A DNA stretch of 64,000 bases from Trichuris trichiura (Eukaryota > Nematoda > Enoplea > Trichinellida > Trichuridae), in the NCBI GenBank assembly GCA_037903355.1, contig JBAJFE010000062.1, positions 248,001 to 312,000 on the forward strand, read 5' to 3'. This document shows, piece after piece, positions 40,002 through 54,500 of the stretch. Numbering within the stretch: position 1 is the first letter of the stretch; every line of letters begins with the position of its first letter. The notes below the pieces were generated by a model. It saw nothing but the letters and a program-made list of their open reading frames with translations, ran no database searches and was not told the DNA's origin. The translations under genes and the position numbers were made by a program.

Positions 40002-40455
40002 TCACCCTCGAAGGTCAAGGTAGATTGGTGGGCTTTTGACCTTGCAAACAACCCACAAGTTAGATGCACTTTCTTCTTGGATCAATTTGGGTAACAAAAG
40101 CTGTTCGACCACATAAGCATTGCGCCATAGGCTTACAAAGTGCCTGTAATTGTAACCATTCAGGTTAGAACGATATACGACGATCTCGTCCATTTTTCTG
40201 CGTCCTTTTCGGGCCGCTATTGGACGAATACATTTGTTGTATGTTTCTATTGCTGAAAGGAACTCTTCTTGAGAGCCCGACTGCCACTCGATCCATTCGT
40301 TGTGGCCGGTCAGAATGAAGCGGTCAAGCCAACAATCAGGGCGCAAATAGCACACAACTGTGACTCTCATAACAGGCACTTTGTGTGCCCAGGATTTTGT
40401 CAAAGCTCTGCACGTTTGAACGTTAGTGAGGCAATACAGGCAGGCTGAAATAAGT
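40002..40455 (-). CDS. Coding-looking open frame, possibly Tudor-like, gene boundaries unresolved
   Basis: After an acceptor (cttatttcag) near 40456 the minus strand is open for about 150 codons. It includes RVTVVCYLRPDCWLDRFIL, SQEEFLSAIETYNKC, DEIVVYRSNLNGYNYRHFV and LPKLIQEESASNLWVVCKV. The arrangement of a PDCW..RF region, a helix and then EIVVYRSNLNGYNYRH is faintly reminiscent of an extended Tudor unit, but this is a weak likeness. It lies between the stop of the pseudouridine synthase gene (40656) and the four-exon gene that begins at 39918. It could be a separate gene of a closely packed minus-strand set, or the 5' part of the latter. Confidence 0.45.
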
Positions 40456-40655
40456 AAACAATTGGGAATATCCCTGATTATTACAAGTTCAAATTTGAGT
40501 ATAAACTATTTAATAAGCTAGCGAATTTTTTTTACAATGAACGAAGGTGCAGTTTCTTTATGGTATACGCAAAAAATTTAGGGATATTTGCTTTCAAATG
40601 AAAATCGTGACCCCGTATGAAGTCCGGAATTTGTATCTAAAACTCCATAAGATTA

Positions 40656-42040
40656 TTACGCGTGTTTCAAACTGGGAGTTGTCACCTCGGACGCGTGCAG
40701 GTACATTGGTAAATGGCGAGCCTTCGAAGCACGTATACCAAGCTTATGTAGGACTTCGGCAGGAAGCCGCTGAAAACATCAAACATCCAAAGACAAGAAA
40801 GCAACCAACTAACTGACATACCTGAGGCTGAGTGCCGAGATAGTTTGAATATTTGTGATCCCCTATGACAGGAGTTCCAAGGGATAAACCGAGATGAGTT
40901 CGGATTTGATGTTTAGCACCTAAAAAAATTAAGCATAGAATAGCGTAATTTTTTGAAGTGCAAAATTTCATATTAAACTTTTACGAACATTACAACGCTG
41001 CTACTTTTTTCAAATGGCATTTAACTTGAAAATAAACCGATATGAAGCAAACATTACCATATTGTGAGGTGCACTCGACCAATGCACACTTCATCCCTTC
41101 TTTGATAACTTCATAATTTGTTTCAACAAGCCTGGCTTCGCCTATGCAACCACGGTATTTGCCTTTCTTTTTTCCGTCAGTAATTAATAAGGGAACCATC
41201 TAAACGTACTGTAGAGGAAGCAAGTTTTAAAACGGTACTGTTTTTAATTCACCTTAAAATTTCCGCCAATCTTTTTCTCTCCAATAGGAACTTTAATAGA
41301 GCCTAAACGAAATCATGATCAGGCTTACGATAAATTCGTGTAAAGCTACCAGACAATGGTTCTGGGACCATTTTAGTCAGGCAGAGATATTTCTTTGTCA
41401 CTTCTCTTCTTGCAAACATATCTTTCAACTCGGAGTACCTGAATTCACTTCTAAAAAAATAAATATCGAAGAATGAAAAAGTTATGAAGAAAAGAAGCAT
41501 ACGCTGCTAGCATTAGTAAGCCTGTCGTGCAGCGGTCCAAACGATGCACGGGGAAAAGAGTTTTGCTTTTTGGAACTAGCAACTTTCGCAAAGCAGGAAG
41601 AATACTCTTCAGGCTAATAAACTGAGCGGGTCCTTCAGTTACGGATAAACCGTACGGCTTGTTAAGCACCACCAGATCATCTGTAAAATTTATCTGCAAT
41701 AAAGCTTAGGCATAAGAAAGATCTGTACCCTCATTGTAAACAACGCTGTCGGCGCACAAATGAACAATTTCCTCGCGTGGCATTTTGATCAAATCAGGAA
41801 TAAGCGAGTGAATCTTGTAAAGCGCGACAAGACTCCCGTCAACATCATTTTCTGAGATGCATACATTACCGAGAAGCTAAAAAAGGTCAATAAAGGCTTA
41901 CTTTTTATTTCTTCAATCGTCTCCTCTTGAAGCTTTTTTCTAATTCCCTGAACAACACGGAAAGCTGACGGGCCACTTTTTTTTGGTTCATGAGAAATTG
42001 CTGAATCTTCACAAATATCACTATCGTTCAATCTATCCAT
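40656..42040 (-). CDS. RPUSD4: RluA-family RNA pseudouridine synthase, RPUSD4-like
   Basis: Converts uridine to pseudouridine in RNA; animal RPUSD4 works in mitochondria on 16S rRNA and tRNA. Eight minus-strand exons join with correct phase: 42040-41902, 41851-41729, 41680-41503, 41450-41350, 41302-41253, 41199-41058, 40919-40822 and 40769-40656, for 314 residues. Most introns are 47-58 nt. Family motifs in order: DDLVVLNKPYGLSV (88-101), the catalytic HRLDRCTTG loop with Asp136, RREVTKKYLCLT, the GAKHQIRTHLG and GDHKYS motifs, and KARHLPMYLHA near the C-terminus. Human RPUSD4 is about 377 residues; the C-terminal tail is shorter here. The start precedes a Ser/Glu-rich segment with no obvious mitochondrial presequence, so an upstream exon or start is possible. 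The gene is divergent from the RNF113A-like gene, 105 bp away. Confidence 0.88.
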
Positions 42041-42145
42041 CTTCAGGTTGAAAGATACTGAGCCGTTACGTACAGTACACTTGTTACCTACACATCACTA
42101 TATACACTCTCTGCATTGCATTTTTCGAAGCTGGTGCTATTTCCA
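42041..42145. promoter_or_regulatory. 105-bp bidirectional promoter region
   Basis: The start codons of the RPUSD4-like gene (minus, 42040) and the RNF113A-like gene (plus, 42146) are only 105 bp apart, so both 5' leaders and promoters must fit here or be shared. A TATATACACT-like stretch lies at about 42100. The compactness argues for a shared bidirectional promoter. Confidence 0.55.
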
Positions 42146-44277
<2,132 letters not shown>

Positions 44278-45367
44278 GACCGCCATGGGCAGTCTACCAT
44301 AAAGCCCATTACGACGACTGTATAGCATTTGAGTTGTAAAGTAGCCTTTTCTGTTCGTTCCGAAAAAATATACTGTATACAGTAAATCAAGTTTCTAAAA
44401 ATGATTTTCAGGTACGTTTTGTAAAATAATAGAAGCAACCCTGTTCCAGCTTAATATCTAGCCGCAAGCTTTGTCTTTTTAAATCTACCAGCTGGCTAAT
44501 CTTTGAAGAAAAAGAAATTCTTTGAAATTCCCTAGTGGGGTTTCAGTAGCTATGAAGACGGGTATATATCCGCAGAACAAAGCTAAGAATGTTTGTGTTG
44601 CGTATTGCCTTATGACTGATGAGAACTTTGTGGTGTTGTCGAAAGATGCTCCGGAATATACAGTATAGCTGCTGTAATGCAAGCGAAAAAACCGGAACCG
44701 TTTAACTTTGCGTGGTTCATGGCAAGTGACCGCCGCTTAGCCTCTAATTGAAAATGGAATCCTATTTGGTAAGCAGGAATCAACGCTGCATCATTTTCTT
44801 TTTGCAATTTCCAGGAACAGTAACTGGTTCTTTAGAAGTTGACTCTGTTGGGCAAAGAACAGTCAATTTCTAAGACGTGAAGAAAGGTGATGGCATTTTT
44901 TAAAGCGAGTGGCTTAATTCGTACTACTTTTCTTTGATAACAACTTTTTCTAGTAATGCCATTTTGTAGTATTTTCCCTTACAGATGCGGTGAGCACCTT
45001 AGGCGCAACTGAACTCAAATTAATTACTGCAAGCAACCGCAGGCTACCATACCCACCAAGCGTCTAACAGAAAAAAACACTTGTTTTATTGGCCAAACCA
45101 TTTATTGGTTTCACAAAATTTTTATTCCAGCCATTAAAACATTTGTCAACTTTTTCATTATGCGACTGAAGCCTCTGCATTGCTGCCTGGCTGAAAGGTG
45201 TACTGGAAGAAAAAAGGATAACTTACCTGCTAGTGCGGAAGCTTAGTCGCGTGAATAAGGTTTTCCGCGTTAAAAAGCTGTTCCCTTAAAAAAGGATTGT
45301 ATGGTAGCTAACTTGGACATCACAAGCATACTGTTTTCGCTCTATCGTTTATTAGCTGTGGTCAAAC
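44278..45367. other. Intergenic region
   Basis: No supported exon. Short minus-strand frames at 44485-44807 have no domain. The stretch presumably contains the 3' end of the RNF113A-like transcript and the promoter of the next gene. Confidence 0.45.
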
Positions 45368-47011
45368 ATGATGGAGGTTGACATGCCTGTTTCGTCATCT
45401 CAGAAACCGTCGGGTGTGGTTGCCGCAGATAATGGGTAATTTTTAATAAACTTACTAAAAACTTTAAACAAAATGCCGTTGTCAACTTTTCGTCTGGTTT
45501 TTTCTCCTCCCTTTAGCTTCAGCGAGTAAATCGTTTATCATTGTTTTTCGAGAGTTACGAGCTTTGTTTTATGTATTCTCTTGTCATAACTAGGCTCCAC
45601 TTCAGCAAAAGCAGACTAAGCGGCTCATCATCGAATAAAAAATTTCCGCGGCAGCCTAAGGGGTTGTTTCCATACATCCTATTGAAAACATACGCATCCG
45701 TTGAAAAGAATTACGTTTTCTAGTTCCGGTGGAATGCAGAAATTCATCAAAGATTGGATGCTGTGCAACGGCATCATGTATCAGTGTTCTCGGTGCTACG
45801 TGCCCATAAGCCGTGTTTTCAAGTGTCGGGTAAATCGAGTATATTCCAGGTTAATTCAAAAGTTAAAAAATAGATTACTCTTAGATTTCTGTGGCACGCT
45901 TCGACTTAGCTGTTAGCGCGATTTCAGCCGACTGGAAGATTGCTAAGAGAATTGCATCTTACCGAGTTTGCGCTCGATTGCTGGCTTTAGGTGCCTTGAC
46001 GTTTGACCAACTGCCAAGCAAGTTCCACAACGTTTGCCGGGTAAGGACCATAACTTGTCGTCAGTATCTTTATTCTTCCTTAACGCTTTCATTCAAAACG
46101 ACAGTAAGCACGTGCAACGTTATGTGCAAAAATAACAATAAGCAATATCTGTTTTCCTTCCCATAGTTGGAAGGCCGATTGAAATGGTTAATTCGTTTAA
46201 GCTAACTTTTTAAAATTTAAGAATAGGGCGGCTGTTCAGTTTTAAAAATGACGCTTCACAGTTCGTGTTACACTACGACTTTTCCATGAAGGAATTTGCA
46301 TTTTTTAGAGTTGAGGATGCAAGACGTATTTCAATCTTTCCAGAACTTCAGCCTCTACACTGGATAATAGGAATGACTAACAGTTACTCCTATTACCCAC
46401 CGAACAAGCTGATAGTCTCTCAAAGATTTACGGTGTGCAAGAATTAATAGTAATTGCCAAAATATCATCAGAAAGTCTGAAGTCTGTTGGAACTTTGTTT
46501 TTCCGCGTTTTTGATGCCAATTCGCGGTTATTTTTATTGAATATAATTTTTAAGCCACTCTTGGCTCGTCTTTTAAGACATAGCAGCTTCGACGTACCAA
46601 CTTATCTTCACTGTGCTTTAAGTGAGTGCTAATACTTCTATTGCATAACGTTTGTGAAATTTTTTAATTCCCATTTCTCCATTTACTTTAAAACCGATTC
46701 AAGAGTTTCATCATCGTTCAGTGTTTGAAACGTTGAGTCTTCGTTGTCGCAAGCTAATGACTTGTCAACGTCAAATTCCTGACATTTATTCAATAATGAA
46801 AGAGTCTCCAAGTCGAAGTGTTTTTCTCCTTCCACTTTTGCGATCAATTGAAACGTTGGTTCATTTAAAATTTTGTGCATCCTGCTGTTTAGGATTATCA
46901 GGTTTGTGTCTTACTGTATTCCATTTTAAAAGCGAAAACCTGCATGTACTACGCCAGTGTTATGAATTGTTTTTTTTTTTGACAAGCTGCGGTAGAACCT
47001 GTGTAAGTTGA
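45368..47011 (+). CDS. Seven-exon gene of unknown function (model tentative)
   Basis: A phase-consistent chain can be built: 45368-45435, 45724-45829, 45885-46040, 46167-46186, 46240-46432, 46483-46621 and 46704-47011, for 329 residues. Introns of 55, 53 and 50 nt fit the local norm. Parts with good coding texture are RFDLAVSAISADWKIAKR and LGALTFDQLPSKFHNVCR (exon 3), FVLHYDFSMKEFAFFRVED and FPELQPLHWIIGM (exon 5) and GTLFFRVFDANSRLFLLN (exon 6). Exon 4 would be a 20-nt microexon. The second exon is open in two frames (one reading EIHQRLDAVQRHHVSVFSVL), so its frame is uncertain. The last exon is antisense to an acidic minus-strand frame and may be wrong. No family was recognised. Confidence 0.42.
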
Positions 47012-47506
47012 CCACCCAAGGAATTGGTACAAACTGGTCAACATAAGGAAATAGTCAACACATGAGGCTTGGCCTACTGTAACAACTCGCATACGAACTT
47101 TATTTTCTTGTATAGATCTTCCTGGAGAATTTCATGCGTAATCAAAACAGGGTCAAGTTAGTGCATTCAATAGTCATTTTTCAGGGTTTAATCGTTCTAT
47201 GTGAAAAAAAGCTAATTTTAGTATGCTCCTTATTCTTATTGCGTACGTAAGTGCTGAAAGCACTCTGGGCTGACTACACCACTAAGCATATCTTGTCATT
47301 TTTCGGTAGCAAACGACTGGAAATACACCATCAGATGCCAGGCGTTCGCTTCTCTCCGAGTATATATATATTCATATATAACCTTGAAAGAACTGTGAAT
47401 TAAAGTCAATTTTTTTTGTGAAAATGAGTTTATTTTCCGTAAAGTACTTAACTGTTTACTTCCTTTCATTCACCTTTTCAAAATGCGTTCTCATTGTTAG
47501 AGGCTC
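47012..47506. other. Intergenic region before the poly(A) polymerase gene
   Basis: T-rich DNA with a short TA repeat at about 47360-47380. An acceptor (ttctcattgttag) at about 47500 lies six bases before the next start codon and could take a spliced leader. Confidence 0.5.
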
Positions 47507-48886
47507 ATGCTGCAATGCTCAGAACGATTGCATAGCGGAAGACCGTGTTCCTCTTCAAATGCTCGACGTGCATCAGCTAAGTTAGTTAAAAGAGCGCGTG
47601 ATCGATCTCGCACCGGTAGTTGTGCTCAAAATCCTTCAATGAGTGAAGGCAGTTCGGTAATAGACCTGACCAACGAGACAAGCCAGGAAGTGATTGACCT
47701 TACTGAGGATGATTTTGATAAAGCGAAATCGAGACTGCCGCCTTGGATTCTGCACTCACCTTACCTCTGCAGACAGTATCCCATTTCGGCGGAACAAAGC
47801 TCCGCAGGTTTCACAAATTTTTCCCGGCAAGATCGCTTGGCAATGGAAATAATTGCCTTCTATTACCAAAGCGTCCAACCGCGTCATAAACTTATTGAGA
47901 AGTTGCGTGTTGTTCATTACCTTGAAACGTATATGTGGAGGCATCCTTCGATAAAAGCGAATATCTGTGTTGTCGGTAGTAGCGTAAACGGTTTGGGAAG
48001 CCAAAATTGCGATATTGACTTATGTCTGGTAGACAACTCAGAGATGCCCGACGAAGTGGGCGATAGAGACACTGCTTTGAATACGTTGCGGAAAGTGCAG
48101 CGTTTTCTTCAGAAACCTGCTTCTCCTGTTTTCAAAGTTAAGTTAATTCCGGCGCGCGTTCCAATTATTCGTTGCAAATTTCGATTGCCATGGAACTACT
48201 CTGTCGACATAAATTGGAACAATGTTCACGGCATATGTAATACCCACCTGTTGCATCATTATTCGCAGGTTAGTAGCTTAAAGCTCGTTTTTTGAATATG
48301 AATTTTGCGCAATATCTTTTTCATGTTTTCTTTCAACTTACGCTCCATCAATTGTTAGGCGGACGAACGGTTTCCCATGCTTTACGTGATTATACATAAT
48401 TGGGCGTGCGAGACGGGCATCTGCGACTCGGTGAACGGCTATCTGAGCAGTTATTCATGGGCTCTGTTGCTTATCCATTTTCTTCAATGCGGAACCCAAC
48501 CACCAGTGCTCCCTTGCTTGCAACTAATGTACCCAGATAGGTTTTCTTACACTCGAAGACTGAAGAATTTGACGTTTTTCAAAAAGTTGCCTTCCGACAC
48601 TAAATCCAGTAACCAGCAGAACGTTGGCGAGCTGCTTGCCAATTTTTTCTATTACTACGGTGGCTTTGACTTTGGCAGATATACGATAAGTGTTCGTCTT
48701 GGTTCGCTGTTGCCAAGAATAGAATTTTCAACGCCAATATCCATAGAAGAACCTTACGATTGTATGAACACTGCTCGCTCGCTGAGTCACGAGATTCGCT
48801 TTCTTGTTTTTCGTGACTACATTAGGAAAGCGTACTTTAATTTGCAAAGCAGACAGTCTTTGTCTTCCATGTACTACGTGGTCTGA
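47507..48886 (+). CDS. gld-2: GLD-2/TENT2-type cytoplasmic poly(A) polymerase
   Basis: Non-canonical nucleotidyltransferase that lengthens poly(A) tails of cytoplasmic mRNAs, classically with an RNA-binding partner such as GLD-3. Two exons, 47507-48268 and 48359-48886 (90-nt intron, phase 0), give 429 residues; human TENT2 has 484. The catalytic region is plain: VVGSSVNGLGSQ with GSS at 157-159, DID with Asp169 and Asp171, and the third carboxylate in SVDINWNN at Asp234. The nucleotide-recognition half shows SYSWALLLIHFLQ (285 on), NVGELLANFFYYY and EEPYDCMNTARS (384-395), all in family order. The N-terminus is short, basic and Ser-rich, followed by two VIDLT units (51-55, 62-66) with acidic flanks, which look like SUMO-interaction motifs. 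No RNA-binding domain is present, as expected. An alternative start at Met45 would keep both VIDLT units. Confidence 0.92.
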
Positions 48887-51412
<2,526 letters not shown>

Positions 51413-51584
51413 GCTGTTGTTGTTGTGTTTACTAGTTGGATACGCTTTTGTTTACTCTATATATGTTTCAACGGAAAAGTGGTTCAGCTGAGTACTGATG
51501 GTTGCTGGATGTTCTCATATTGTTTCTCAAAGCGGCATCAATGCTTGACGGCTATTCTTCCCTTCGCTTTATTGCTTATTTTCT

Positions 51585-54500
51585 TCAGCAGCGAAAACAT
51601 TCATATGCATAGTTAAAGTTTTCCCGGTTCTTAAAAATGGCCATCAAAATTACAATACTAATTAAGGCCAAACCAAAGCGTAGGCTGACTGGTGAATAAA
51701 GAATATGAGTTGAAAAATGAGTTTTATGTGAAATTTTGGGTCTAGTATGTTTCGCGGGCGCCGGAAGTGTAGCCGGCTTCTTCAAAGCGTTATCCGCGAA
51801 TCTACGGCGTAATAAATCGTTGTTATCGGCGCAACAGGACGGACGTTATCGTCAGGTTTAGTGAAAGGATGGAATTTAGCAGATGTGCATGCATTCAAGT
51901 TACGGGAAACACAATGGGGCCTGCAGGTGTTCAAGCTGAGACGTCGTCTAGGAATTCCTGAAAAACATCGCAGGTCAACTTTCCGAGCTGAGGCGTGCCT
52001 TGGTAGGCAGGGTAAATCTCATTCTGCTTTATGTCTGTCCCGGGATCTAGTGGCAACTTCCCATCGACAAGTGGAGGCACCGTAAGGAGGCATTGACGCC
52101 TTCTGCCTGATTAGGTACACCCGAGTGAACCCGTCGGATGCGCCTCCAGCGAAATCGACGCGTCGCCTTCGTCAGGCTGAGCGCCTGCGTTAGCAGTACG
52201 TATGCTTTTTCCCTTTCTGCGTTACTCATTGCTCGCTTGTTCAGTGATCGCTAAGTAACGTTACTTTGCGCTATGCTTCTTGTCGTTTGCGCCACGGTCA
52301 AAACTGCAAAACCCAACAGCAGCAACGAACACGCGTCATGTTAAGGTTTAGGCTTAGGCTTAGGCTTAGGCTTAGGTTTAGGCTTAGGCTTAGGCTTAGG
52401 CTTAGGTTTAGGCTTAGGCTTAGGCTTAGGTTTAGGCTTAATCTTAGGCTTAGGCTTAGGCTTAGGCAGGACAGGATGGTCGGCAGGGTTATAGGAGGCA
52501 CTTGGAAACAATTACCAGAACGGCCGACTGTTTCCAGATGTGCAGCGTTCCTTCGCTGATACGCATCGCTCGCGTGTGTACACAGTGAACAATAGCATAG
52601 GTCACCCATTGTTCAGGTGACGTAGTAATGATCACGTGATCGCCTTTGAAGTTGCCGCCTCTACTTCTGGCGCCCGCGAAACATACAAGACCCGAAATTT
52701 TGTTAGTCCCTTCGTTACTGGTAAAAAATAACTGAACTATTGCTTATTCATTTATGGAATACTTACTGCGTAGTGGGCTTGCTTTAACACAATGTATTTC
52801 TGTCCCGTTTTGGCAACACTTTTCATCGTTAGCGCACTGGCCATCATGCACGCAAGTTGCATTAGTAACTGGTCGTACTGGTAGTGCCAAGCATGAACCA
52901 TCGTGCGGTATGGCTAAAAAACTTGAATTCAATTTGTATAGAACATAATATTCAAAGTTTGCGTATTGTTGCGAAAGACGCCGCGTACTTTGGATAGTCA
53001 CTTCAGTTTCGTCAGCATTTCATAAATTCTGTGCGCTTAACTAACAATCTTTGCAATAAATACTTATTGGTGAAACAATGATACTGAAACGTACGCCCAA
53101 GAGGCAGAGGATACTCGCACACGCCCAAGCAGCAGATTTGTTTCATAGACCGGCAATGTGCGTCCTCAGTACAAGTATAGGTTTTACGTCGACTTCGGTT
53201 TGTTGCTAGAGGGCATAGGCCAAGTGGGTAGTCCTTCTCGCTCACTAAAATGTATGGACTGTCATTAAGTTCTGCATTGCTTTTGTCAACTTGCCTGCTC
53301 TCCATTTCCATTCGTTTGAGTGACTGCGCTTCTTTTCTTTGGATTCCTCTAAAATGTTTAATTAGCTCAGCTTACTGATCTTTACGTCTCATCTCTCAAA
53401 AGATTTAGTTCAAACTGAATGGTCGATTTTGCTTCCCGTCTTTTCAAGTTCGTAACAACAGTTGTTGCAATAGAGCGTCATTACTTTAAATAAAATTTTA
53501 GTATCATGCCTCAGTGTCGATTAAGAAAACTCAGGCAAAAGGCTGTGAGCAAATTCGTAATCGCCTAACGAAAATGCGTTTTAAATAGCCTTGATATTCT
53601 ACTTGCTTTTTTAAGACAATAGTAGTAGTAGTAAAGGTTGGTAAAAGTAGGAATACCGCTTCTTTCTGACAAAATGATTTTCAGGTATGAAAAACGAGAG
53701 TGGGTAAATTCTAAGTTTTATTTTGTTGGTAAGCAGTCAGTATAATCGTTTATTAGGAATAACTGTTTCGAAGACCGAAAGGTAACTTTATTCCTATGTT
53801 ACCACGTTTTAACGATGCACGCCTGCGCAAACGAGTACTGCGGTATTTAGAATTTTTAAACTTTTTGCTACACGTATGTTTTCGTACCCGAAATACGAAC
53901 GCTAGGTCAAATATTTGTGTCAAGTAAAAGGGAAAAATTGTACCTGATGAAATTTCGTTTCCTTTGATCGTCTTGCCGTTGCAGCACGATGCTGATCCAG
54001 TTACTTTTTCAATGACCTCATTACTTTCAAAAGATTCGAAGTTCTCGCTTTCGGATGAGATGAGTATTTCTACCGTTTCTGCAACGTACAAATGCATGTA
54101 AAATTTTCTGTTTTAAAAATTACAAGCTCCGCACGGCATTTGTAAAATTGTTTTTGAACTGACTAGTATATGAAGATAATGTGTGCCTTCCTTGCCTAGA
54201 ACCTGTTGGTAACCAACGTTTTTGAAAAGAAGAAGAAAAAGAACGCAATAGGACAAGCATTCCCAACTCTATCTGATGGTACGTGTTTACTTTTACTTTT
54301 TTGCCCGTACGACACCGTTACTCATTTCCATTATTAGTACCGCGCGGGGTTAGAATGCTTTTGTAGAGCTGCGCGGAGGCGCTCAAAAATTAGTACTTTG
54401 CAAAAAAACTAATTGTTGCTTTGTTTATGTGTTAGATATTTTCTGCGTTAGTTTTGAACGACCGTTTTGTTGAGGAAAGAGAAAGCTTGCTGGCTTATTA

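Larger units (their letters stand above)
51730..52701. repeat. 8-bp target-site duplication GAAATTTT
   Basis: GAAATTTT at 51730-51737 and 52694-52701, same orientation, sits exactly outside the GGGTCT...AGACCC ends of the transposon. An 8-bp duplication is typical of hAT-superfamily transposition. Confidence 0.8.

Noticed and set aside
40002..40130. Reading EQLLLPKL...VVCKV as the C-terminal exon of the RPUSD4-like protein
   Set aside because: There is a passing resemblance to the human C-terminal tail and a phase-compatible GTAATA donor, but the direct stop after LHASEVTTPSLKHA already matches the LHA..L.LPAL region; the join would need a ~500-nt intron over another open frame.
46683..46880. 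Acidic minus-strand frame of 65 codons overlapping the last exon of the unassigned gene
   Set aside because: Attractive composition and an acceptor-like site, but no upstream minus-strand exon; the plus-strand chain stays in phase through here. Left open as a competing reading.
52266..52609. Arg/Leu and Ser/Leu repeat proteins on both strands
   Set aside because: Translation of the TTAGGC array, not a gene.
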